From positions 36,246,839 to 36,310,838 of the forward strand of contig NC_065919.1 of the NCBI RefSeq assembly GCF_024586455.1: DNA of 64,000 bases. The letters are read 5' to 3'. The translations under genes and the position numbers were made by a program. Source of the DNA: Bactrocera neohumeralis (Eukaryota; Arthropoda; Insecta; Diptera; Tephritidae). Positions 45,701 through 57,700 of this stretch are shown in pieces (position 1 is the stretch's first letter; each line of letters starts with the position of its first letter). The notes beneath the pieces were generated by a model, which was not told the DNA's origin, did no database searches, and saw only the letters and a program-made list of their open reading frames with translations.

Positions 45701-48700
45701 AAAACAATTTCGTTTCAATTGGTGCCCTAAGTGGTTTAGTGATTTGCACTTTCACCAATTTCTATTTTTTTGATTTTGTTTTTTGAAGTCATAGATTTGA
45801 TCTACTTTTGCATTAGACATTTCACTTTTTCGGAAGCAACTTAACCACTGCTTGGAGCGCTCATACACATTTGAAAGGATTCGAATACATACAGGTTCAT
45901 TAGCATTACATTTCTACATATGTACAATAGAGTAGCGATGAGTTCATACATAATTAAGTGAATGTGGGTATTTATACCTAAAGTGGAAATCAATTATTGT
46001 CTTTTTTTTACTTTTGCGGAATTATGCACTCATTGTAAACGCCCACACTTATTGTTTCTCGCCAACTAAATGAGGGCATTCATCAGTGAAATCAAGTGGA
46101 AAGTGAAGGTATTGAAATGTGTTTTGCTTCGTTGGTAGGGATTTAGGACCGATTTCTACAACTGAATCTGGATTTATTCCGAGCATAACCAAAATATAGC
46201 TAAATATTAATTTTCAAAGTTAATTTTAAAGTTAAATGCAATTGGAACTAATGTAAATTATTAATATTTCGGTCAAATTAGAAACAAAATATGTAAAAGG
46301 AAGTTACATAAAAATACAACAACTATAAAAATAATCGCAAACATTCAAAAACTTGTAAAAATCCTCAATGCACACTTTATTGTATTAACATTATACCTCA
46401 ATAATTCCACAATATTCTTAGAAAAAAGGATAAACACATTTTTTTATACTCCTGTTCACCTAATCAGGATAAATATAGAGTTATATATATAGTAAATATA
46501 TAAATGATCAGCATGACGAGACGAATTGAATTTCGCGTGGCTCAGCGATAAAAATTGAGGGGTCTTGATGAAACTTGGAACACATGTTTATTGGCATTCC
46601 AGATCTCATTACATAGTTTGGGTCTAAAATCGGCTGAAAACTGAACACTTGGCTGACTTTACTCCACATAGATTAATTATGGTATGTGAGGTAATCCAAC
46701 GAAACCCAGGGAGCATTTAATTAGAAAGCGGCATGTTAATAGCTTGCGGTAATGGCTAAAACAGACTAAACCGCTTCAGGACGATTTAGTGTAATTTTCG
46801 CTTTGATTTTGTCAAGCAATGAAGGTGAATCCTTTCGAAGGTATTTAGCCGGCGGTGATTCTTGCGCTTCCTAACTATTATTGACGGATTTTCTCTAAAA
46901 AGTCAACTATAGGTACTAGGGTCCGCATAGTCGGTACCCAGGGGCTTGAACAGTTTTGGTTGGATTTAGACAATTTTTGGTCACAAAGTGGCATACTCTA
47001 AACGCATTATTCGTGCAAAGTTTTATCATGTTATATTAATTGCTTCTTGATTTGTGCAGTGGAAAATGAAAGAACCAAATAAAATTTAAAATTGTGCTAT
47101 ATGGGAATTCGTCGCCGTAGTCCGATTTCGTCCACTTTTGCACTGTGACATAGGGACATGAGATGAATGTCATGGACTAAATTTAGTTGAAATCGGTTCC
47201 GCGGGTCCTTAGATATGGTATTTAGCCTAAAATTAGGCGGTGCCGTTCCCATAGTCCAGTGCTTACCTCGGCTCCTATAAAATTCACTCATACCATCTGG
47301 TGTAAAATTGTATTCCTCTTACTGTACACAGTACTGTTAAATGGACGGGCTTATCTATGATTTCATCTATTTTTACAGTGTCGATAGGGATGCTAAAGGT
47401 ATTTGTCGTGAACAAATTGGTTATTGGAAGCGATTTAAGAGATATGTTCAGTAAACCAAATAAAGGCCGGGTTACGCCCCCTTTTTCAAAATTTTTAGTC
47501 CACTGGTGCCCTTTGCTAATACGATCCCCTGTGCTAAATTACAGTTCTATATCATAATTTCTTAGCGTTCTTCTTTACTGGTTTTGGTACCGCTTACGCG
47601 GTTATAGCGTGTTAAGCCGCGCCAGTCGTTTCTTCTTTTCGATATTTGGCGCCAATTCAAGATACCAAGTGCAGCCAGGCCTTTTCTACCTCAACTTTTC
47701 AACGGAGACCGCTTAGAAAAACACTCCTAAGGGGGACTTATCAGATCCATGATACAGTATGCTAAATTTGACTAAAATCGTTTAATGTGATTAATGAATC
47801 AGTAAACCTTTAAGAAGATTGGCAAACTTTCTAAAAAAAAACTTTTTTCCGAGATATTGCTATACCTATCGTATTTTACGCATCCCTAACGAATAGAGGC
47901 ACAAATAAGAGTGTATTCACCTCTACGGTTCAGTTTTAATACTCGTATTTTTGTCTTTTCTCGTGGTCAAGTCGTTGTTTTGCTGCAATGGCGGCTTGTT
48001 GCCAACCGGCACGAAGTCACATGACGCACTTGCTGTTTTTACTTGTTTCATTGTATTTTTATTTATATCACTCATTTTGTCTAAGCGAATAGAGCCAAAA
48101 GGGAAGTCTAAAAATGAATTTTCCAAGTAAATGTGGTGGAAGACTAGTTTTCCTAGTTTGAAATTCAGTGACTGCAAACGAAAGTGCGAAGCGAGTGCGT
48201 GACTACAGAGTCAAATCGCCAAAATTCACTCCGCATTTAATATTTTCAGCAATTACACACATAACTTTTTAATAGGAAGAGTATAACTAAGCAATCTGTT
48301 GATTAAAGATATACAAACTGTGCCAAAGATGTACGAAATGAAGCTGCGATTTAAATCTAGTCGGTATGCCACATTGTAGAGCGAAGAAGTGGGTGCCGGA
48401 ATTGCTTCGTAACGGTACACAGCGTTTGGTAGGCCCATCTTCCCAGTCCATTGATCAGAAATTCATTTCCACATTGCTCTTAATATCGGCTATATTTGCA
48501 ATGGTGCAAGGAAACATTCGGACCTTCAAAACGTCCTTCTCTTTCAATTTGAAATGATTCACAACAGCGATGATGTATGCGGTAACCTGCAGGTCGTTTT
48601 ATTCATCTGACGGAGGCTGGTTAGGTGAGTAATACCTACTTAAAATGTTCTTCTTCTTTTTCACTGGCGTAGAAACCGGTTACGTAGTTATAGCCGAGTT

Positions 48701-51700
48701 TTTCAATTCGCTGAACTATGTCAATGTCGTGGTATATCTCATGCAGCTCATCGTTCCATCGAATGCGATATTCGCCGTGGCCAACGCGCAAAGGACCAAA
48801 CATTTCTCTCGACGTCGACTCATCACTTGTTGTCATCGTCTAAGCCTCTGCACCATATAGCAGGACGGGAATAATGAGTGATTTTTAAAGCTTTGTTTAA
48901 TCCAATGTCGCAGATGTCAAAGGTTTAAAATATATGTATATTCTAAAGTTGTTATTTTGGGTGTGAAGTGAATGGACTTGGGTGCATTCTGCAGCTGCTC
49001 CAGAAACCACAAAATTTCTCAAATTGAAATCTATGATTGTCGCTTTGGCAATGATTTTAGTACAAAATGGAATTATGGAGTTTGAACTTGAATTGGATTT
49101 AAAATGGCGAGTGCTGTGACTAAGCTATAATTTAAAACGAAAAAGTGATATAAATCCAAACGATTATCTTTCGTTCACATTTAATAATAATATGAAGTTT
49201 ACTTTTACCCAAGCCTACATAATAGGTGTTCGCTATGTTTATCGTTGTCTCATCATAGTCTGTTGCATAAGTAATCGCATTATCCAATTACTATTACATG
49301 CTAACAGTAACGAAATATATTATAAAACATGCATATTTATATGCATGCATGTAAACACACAACTACAAATTTGGTTTCGCGTCGCACACTTATGGACCAC
49401 ATTATAGTAATTACACCGTTGACTGGGACAACAAAACGCGTGAGGCATTTGCTAAAATTTAATTCAACAAGTTACTGGCAAATTTTTATTGCCGACTTTG
49501 GCCGTTTTAAATTTTCTCTAACTTTGCGAAGTGTTGCCACGTGACTCTTTAGAAATAACCAGTCCATACCAACAAGGCCTAGACCGAGCAGCGAGGATGT
49601 ACTTACGCAATGAAAAGTGTAACTTAGAGATTACCGAAAGCGAGCGTTGTAATATTACTTATCTTTCGCCTGGTTGCTATTGCAAGATAGCTTTCTTCGT
49701 ATCTGCAATGAGATACGAGTACGAACATATGTGTATGTATATAAAATTTTCAGTTCACCAGATTGGTCTGGAAGTGCCACCAGCTGGCTTGGCTGGTCGG
49801 CTGGTCGGCTGTGGCAGTGCAAAAATGTCGCCTTGCAGACAAAAAAAGTACTCTTGATCCAAAATCAATGGCTAGTTGTTTAACGGCATTTCAAGTCACC
49901 TTCAACCAGCCGACACCATTTATGTTGAAATCTCCAGCGAGTTTTTTTTTTAGTTCGCAGATACTTGAATTGAATTAGGGTCTGCGTACTGATGTAAAAT
50001 TGCACTTAATAAAGTTCAATGCGCGCCTGGAAAAAATGCCGTAATTGACGAGGCTAAAACTAGTTCGAATGAGTAAATCATGATTGCAAATGAGAAATAA
50101 ATATCGAATACCTCAAAAAATTAATATAATTATCGCGTACTAAAATAGTTTTTTATGCAAATATTATCAATTAGATATTGTATTTTATATATATAATATA
50201 AGTCTTGTAGAGGTATTTAATTTATGCAAGTCTTATAGTATAGTTAGATTTAGTATGAAAGCTTTGATTTCCGAGGTATTAACAAGTTATAAAGCTTGCA
50301 CTTTGTTCATCATTCAACCTCTGTGGTCTTATTCTGGGTAGACGATATTCGTAGTTGAATTTAGTATTGTAATGGGCTGATCTATGAGGCATAAAAAGTA
50401 TTTTTGTTCCCATGTTTTTGTATGCACTTCTACAAGAAGTACTTCATAACTTAATTTACATAAATAAAATCAGAATGAGTTCCACGACTTAAAAATATCT
50501 TGAAATTTTGATTGCAAGAAGTTAAAAGGGTCAATGGCAAGTTGATTGCTCCCAAGCCCAGATACTCATGTACTTGAAGAAATGACCTGGTTTTTAGATA
50601 ACTTAGATTATGTTTTGAGGAATATGAAATATTATGTTTTACTTTTCATTTATTCATTTTTGGTAGCCGAGTTCAAACCGGATAGTATTTAAAGAGCTTG
50701 ATATGACTTTTCTACAGTGTATGGTACGTCTTGCTAAAGTATTTTACTGTAGTAACTGCTTTTAAGAAAAATATATACTAATTTATATTGAGTTATTTTT
50801 CTTTAACTTAAATATAATATTAGAAATAAATTTTATTTAAAATCAAGCTCATGATTCTCGAAAATGTTTACATGGAACATTCGACATTAATTAGTCATAC
50901 TCAGCTCCAATGGTAAGACTGATTTCCCCCGGTTGCACGAACGTCTGGTGGTACCACTTATTGGTATCTAAAACAACTAAGAAGATAATAAATATTTTTT
51001 AAAATATACCTTTACCTAGGAAAAAAACTTACTTATGTCCCCCTTTCGAACGATGGTGTCGAAGCGTTTACATTTGAAATAGCATTCCGGTGGAGGTGCG
51101 AGTAGCCATCGTTTACTGCCCGACAGCTGTGCTTGCCACGATGGTAGACGCACATTGTCGATCTATGGCAAGTACATTAAAATACTATTTACGAGCTTGC
51201 TTCATTTATACTTACATGCATGTGTGCACCCAGTCCAGCTGTGCCGATGAAGAACCAATCTACTGCGTTGTTTTCGGATGTGGGTGGAAGAAAGTAGGGA
51301 CGCCCATAATGCTTACGAAATTCTTCAGCTGTCTCGGGATTACAATTACTCCAGCCAAAATACCACGGCTGATAGCCAGGCTGTAGCTCCACGCGTTCTT
51401 TAGGCATATCCAAGGCTTTGTAAAGATTCTTGAAACCTGTCTGGTAGGGCAGAAACTGGCAATCGAGTATTTTTTGTTTGCGTTTTGCATTGACATAAAT
51501 GTCACGGAAGTACCAGTAATTGAATTTCTACAAAAAAAATAAATACTCTTAGTCATTTGAAATAAATAAGTCATATCTGAAATAGTACGAAACATAAATA
51601 TCTGAGAAAAGGTGCGCTCTAATCTTAAAAAAGTACTCACAGTTAGTGCTGTCCAATTTTTTGTGGCATCCTCCACTATGACTGGCCCTCCTCCATAGGC

Positions 51701-54700
51701 ATATCTCGATGCGAATTCCTCACTTGTTATGCCACGTAAACGTATTGCATTTTCTATTTTATCACAAAAGCTGCAGTCTTCAGAAGGTCGAAAAGCATAT
51801 CGAAGTGCTCTTGGCAACTCTAGTAGACAGCGCTGCAATAATTACTTTATTATATCTTTGGTATTTTAAGGGTTTTCAACAGTTTTTTCTCTTGGCCACC
51901 TTTATTAAAATCATAGAGTCGATTGATTAACCAAAAGTACCAGTGAACACACTAAGGATACAAACTTGAGAAATGCATACATAACTATATGAATAAGAGA
52001 TTATCTAATGTATAAAAAAATATTCCCATTCTTTCATTTATTGTGCTGATTTTCAATGTAATACGTTGGTTGCTATATATATTTCTGGCCTTTATAATGT
52101 AAATAGGCATATTTATTAACGAAAATGGTAATTTTTTAATTTTTTTTTACTTTTATTTTTTTTTTGTCGATTGCTGTTTTGTTTCGGGCTCATACGAATA
52201 GATCCATGATTCGTTACCTGTGACGATCTTATAAACGTCTTTTGAAGCACCGCGATCGTATTTTTTCAGCATTTCTTTACACGAGCCTTTTTTTGAGCGA
52301 TTGTGAAATTGTGCGGGATCCAACGAGAACAAACCTTTTTTACGGCCAGGTGTTCATGCAATATCGAATGTATGCTGTTGGGAGAAATGCATAGGCATGC
52401 CTCTATCTGAAGGTATGTTACATGACGGTCTTGCATTATCAGTTCACGTACGGCATCGATGTTTTCTGGCACAACGGCTGTTTTTGGACGACCTTCACGG
52501 AATTCGTCTTTGAGCGAGCGTCGGCCACGATTGAATTCGTTATACCAGTTTTTCACAGTGCTATAGAATGGTGTTTCATAGCCATACAAAGATTTTAGTT
52601 AATCGATGCACTCTTGTCGTGATAATCCACGTCGAAAGTTGTGAAAAATGATCGCACGAAAATGTTCACGAGTTAATTCCACTTTTTGGCCGAGATGAAT
52701 TTTTTAATTCCCTGTAAATAAAACAATTCACGATTAAATGACAAAACGTTCTGAGTGATGTTATGCTAAAAAAATGTCAAACTTTCCAATGGAAATGTCA
52801 GATTGCACCTGGCAACACTTAGTGTTGCCCTAGGCCAGAATATATATAGCAGCCCTCGTACATTTGAAGAATCATCTTCATAGTTGTGCGGCGTGTGTTG
52901 AGAAATGGCGGTCATTTTGTGCCTCAAAGAACCAACGTCAGCCTTACAATTTCGCGTACTTATGGTATACGCTGCGTTGACAGTTCCGCAGTCAGTAGGG
53001 GGTTTCTTTAGCTATTGCAAGATTGCATGAAGCTCAAAAATCCTAAACAAAAATTTGCAAGAACACGAATACACCTAATTGTAAAAACGGAAATATCAGC
53101 GAGATGTATGTGGGCATGTGACAGCTAACACATGAAAGTGAGTTTTGAATTGTCATATTATGCAGCCATTGCATATTTTGTTGTGAGCGTGTTTTGTTGA
53201 TGTGCCGTTGCACGAATTGGAAAACTTTGCAGAATTCCCGTTTTATACTTTTTATAAGGGTCTCCATTCCATTGGCAATATTGCTAGCAATCCATATTTT
53301 TAGCAATCTTAAATTGGCTGCCTAGGTGTCCCTTAAGGAATGTTATAATAGAGATAATAAATATATGTATTAAAATATAATTTTGCATATTTTCGGTATT
53401 AAACTATAGTATACTACTATGAGTAAAAAATAGTAAGACTTTGTTTATATTTTTAAAATTCTTAATTTATTTTTCAAAATCTATGGCGTCAAAGTAATCC
53501 CACATGGCTCCAACACACTTTTACCAAGGTTTTTCCAATCCTCAAAACAGTTATTAAAGTCAATTACCAGAATAACCTTCAATGATATTAGTTTAAAATT
53601 TGGCAAAGAAAACTCATGATGAATCAATGCAGTGCCGGTGCCTTACGTGGTGCAAAAGCAAAAAGTTGTCGGCCCTTGTTAACTTTGCCACGATATTCCG
53701 CAGACTGATCGTTCGTTTCCGAGTCGTAAGCATAGATCTAATACTCATCGGTAATAATATTGGTCTACAACTTTGCTTCCGCCGTTTTCCAATAGATGTC
53801 TTTAGGGTCAAGCACTGGGCGATTAAATCGATTTAATCGTTTTATATCGATCGTGGACATTTGTGTCAACACTAACCCAACAAAATATTTGTAGAGATCT
53901 GTTTGCATCCAAAATTTATTCTCAACTGAAAATGTCACTTTTTGAGCCGAATTCTCGACTTGCGGGAAATTTTGCTTTTATTTTTTTAATTCCAAGAAAA
54001 ATGAGGCTGAGGCTCATCGAAGGCTTTCGGATACATACGGTGAGGCTGTCCTAAGTGCAAGAACATGTCGCGAATGGTTTCAACGTTTTAAGAATGGTGA
54101 TAATGAAGTCGAAGACCGGGATGGTGGTGGAAGGGAGAAGATTTTCGAAGATTCTGAATTGGAAGCATTACTCGATCAAGATGCGTTTCAAACCCAAGAG
54201 GAATTGGCCGAATCGTTGCAAGTGAGACAGCAAGCCGTATCAAAACGCCTCAAAGCCATGGGGATGATTCAGAAACAAGGAAACTGGGTTCCTTACGACG
54301 TGAAACCAAGAGATGTCTTTGCATGTGAACAGCTGCTTCAAAGGCACAACCGAAAGGTATTTTTACATCGCATTGTAACTGGCGACGAAAAATGGCTCCA
54401 CTACGATAATCCTAAGCGAAGAAAGTCATGGGGAAAGCCTGGACATGCCTCCACGTCGACGGCAAAACCGAACATTCATGGCGCCAAGGTTATGCTCTGC
54501 AATTGGTGGGACTAGCTGGGGGTGATATATTATGAGCTGATAAAGCCAAGTGAAACCATCACAGGAGATCGATACCGAACGCAACTGATGCGTTTGCGCC
54601 GAGCACTAAAAAAAAACGGCCACAGTACGAGGAAAGACACGATAAAGTCATTCTCCAGCATGACAATGCTCGGCCTCACGTCGCAAAGGTGGTCTGGTAT

Positions 54701-57700
54701 TCTTAAGACGTTGCTCCATCTGACTACCACTTGTTCCGATCGATGGCACACGGTCTAGCTAACAAGCACCTCAGTTTTTATGAAGAAGTCAAAAATTGGA
54801 TTGATAAGGAGTTCATTCGTCACGGAATACGCATGCTGCCAGAAAGATGGTTAAAAGTAGTAGCTAGCGACGGCCAATATTTTGAATAACATTTTTCTAA
54901 CCTTTTTTATACAATAAAGCCTTAAATTTACAAAAAAAAAAACGGCGGAAGCAAAGTTGTAGACCAATATGTTTCACAACATTCCGGTAGTCGGAAAGCA
55001 TTGTTTCACAGACGTTTACTCGACGCTGTTTTTCGAATAAAATTTAGTGTTTTGGACACCATCGTGCTTTCTATTTTCTTAGGGCCATATGATTTTTAAA
55101 ATAGTTTTCACTGATCCTTCCGTTACTCCAACGATGTCAGTAAAATCTCTGATAGTAAATTGTCGATACTTAAGCACCAATTCCTTTATTTTATCGACGT
55201 GGTAATCATGAGCTGATGTTGATGGCCTTTCGTCGGCTCATTATGCACAACATTGTTGATCGTGACAATTACCGACCAGCGTCAACTGATTTGATGCAAC
55301 ACGAACAATCTATGGCCGCCTTTGGTTCAACTCAAATAATATCAGCTTAGTTTCTTCAATTGAACCAATCAATTATTCGAGTAGTGTAGTATTGATTCCA
55401 ATCAAGTGAGTCATACTCGGGTGAAAATGTATGAACTTTGAGAATGAGCGGTTAGTTTCATGGACATGAATGTTAGAAATGAATTATTCGAAGTATTGCC
55501 CATCGCTAATCATGACTTTTTCGATGTCGTCTTGTGAGTGGAACTGCTTTTGAGCCATACCAGATTTGGCAACGTGAGGCTGAGCGTTGTAATGCAGCAG
55601 AATCACTTTTTCGGGCCTCACCCGGTATTGAGGTTATAAGGTTATGTAAAGAATCATTCCCTATGAATCTAGTCGCTTTAAAATAGCACAGATTCTCATC
55701 GAGCAATATCTCCAATTCTCCTTCTTCGAAGTTGTTTGTGATGTCTTTACGTGTACGGTTGTAATATCGAATTCCGTAAAGTTTTTGGATTTCCCGCTGT
55801 GCTTTAACCGCCGATTTCTTTGACTGAAAGATGAGAATCAACACTTCCCGCAAGTGACGATTATTTGGCATAAAATTGGACATATTCGTACAAACAAAAG
55901 TATATGACACATAAACAAAGTCACTGTGGAAGCACAGTTTTTTCAAATGTTTAGGTTAAGTTTATCACGATTTCAATTTTTGGATATATCGAAATCGATC
56001 ACCACTAACGGCTGGAGCCATCTATTGACAAACATCGAGAACTTAGTTGCGCTCCTAATAGATCTCACATACTGACACATGTTTTTGGTAAAAACTTAGC
56101 TGTAGGCATTAGAGTCCATAGTTTCGGTATATGACGCAGTTTTAGATCGATCTCGCACTGTAACATAGTAATGCCTGTATAATGTTACCTACCGAATTTA
56201 CTTGAAATTGGTTGAGTAGATCCTAAGATATTGGTTTTCACTTAAAGATGAGCCTATGTCCCGCTTCTATAAAATTTTGTTTATCATCTCGGCTGCAAAA
56301 CTTAATGTCTCTGAAGAATTTTTTTAATGAGTTATCGCGCTTTTAGTGCTTTTTCCCATAACCGTTATAGGGCGAGTTTCGATTTCACCCATTTTAACAC
56401 TGTTGGAGGAGGAGGTTTTGAGCAATTTTGATTGCTTTAGCTAAAGTGGTTTGGGAGATCTGTATTGACGTGGCACGACCAACCAGGACGTGGTTATGGA
56501 CTGATTCAGTGTACAAAAATATTTTAAACTACAGGTGCCAACGCATCCGTGATCTTCAGTACCAAACTCACTTTGTGACATTATTTGTGACTTAGTTTAA
56601 GCAATAGTAATTCTATTTACGATACTTATATATAATATCTCAATATTTACTTAGGTGAATGTTTCCAATGGCATATGCATGGACGATTACCCAGATATCC
56701 CGGAGTTACTTCGGTTGATCTCTTTGATTGGTATTTTAAAAAATCATTGGTTGAAAATGGCGATTATACTGTATACCAGGTTATTGGATAAAATTCAATT
56801 GGCGGAATTTAAGATTTTTAGATAATGCACAATTGTACGGAATTTTCTATCTCTGCATTGTACCATAAGTATAAAAAAGTGTGTTCTTTCGTTTGAACAT
56901 TTACATTGCCTACCCAATACTTCGGCATACCTTTGAAGACATTTCCTTGCAGAAATAATTGTATCCATAAGCCGAGAGAATAAAAATCAAGCAAAAATTT
57001 AAGAATTTCCATCGTTTACTCGCATTTTCACTTTCAGTTTCACACAAAACTTTCTCTACACAACTGAATGCTTTCGGATCCAGACACCTTTCTTTGCACT
57101 TTACTGCCAACTGCTGCAACTTCAACTTTGCGTCGACTTTACCGCAAAACATTTCGCACATAAGCTCTAGATAGCGATACAACCGAAGCGCTACAATACC
57201 AAAGGACTACTGTGATCAGGATTACGGCATTTTTACGCAATAGTGCAATAGATTGTCTTACTACTTGCTCCATATGCGAGTGTCGGCATTTACGCCTTCA
57301 AACGGCAATAATGTGATTATCAGCTTCCTTACAGTCCTTCTGGCATACGCCTCTTTGTTTGCTCCACAATGGGAGGCATATGGGTATGCACAATTGTATG
57401 TGTCCTGACGTAATTTGTATTTTCGTCAGTCTGTTGTTGTTCAAGACATGCTGACGCAGGCATTGAACTCTCCTACGCTCATGTGATATATAGTATACTC
57501 GTTTTTATGATGTGTTTCCCGCCGTTTTGTGCTGTGGGCGCTGAGAGTGTCCTTAAACGATAAGCAAGCAACAAGTTGATTGGGTAATAAAGAATAGATG
57601 AAGTGGGTTACTAAAGCATGTGATGAAATGCAATTATTAGTCGATTTGTTCGCGGCTATACATGTTGGTGGATGAATGAAATAAAGTGGGTATTTTAACA

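Larger units (their letters stand above)
53460..55310 (-). mobile_element. Older mariner relic, split by a younger mariner
   Basis: Minus strand, two halves. Right half (55310-54970): VDKIKELVLKYRQFTIRDFT, then DIVGVTEGSVKTIL, and RRVNVCETMLSDYRNVVKH. Left half (53757-53460): ITDEY, a stop, IYAYDSETNDQSAEYRGK, then after a deletion DWKNLG and a GDYFE-like WDYFDAID end. The first half stops and the second resumes in register at the TA where the insert 53760-54967 sits. Many stops; long dead. Confidence 0.7.

Noticed and set aside
49192..49978. Cluster of plus-strand frames
   Set aside because: Overlapping in all three frames with no family signature; typical of chance open frames.
51932..51982. 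Alternative first exon for the JmjC gene encoding MYAFLKFVSLVCSLVLL
   Set aside because: Phase fits but the donor GTTAAT is weak; the exon at 57161-56931 has a better donor (AAG/GTATGC) and a longer protein-like frame. Kept only as a rival.
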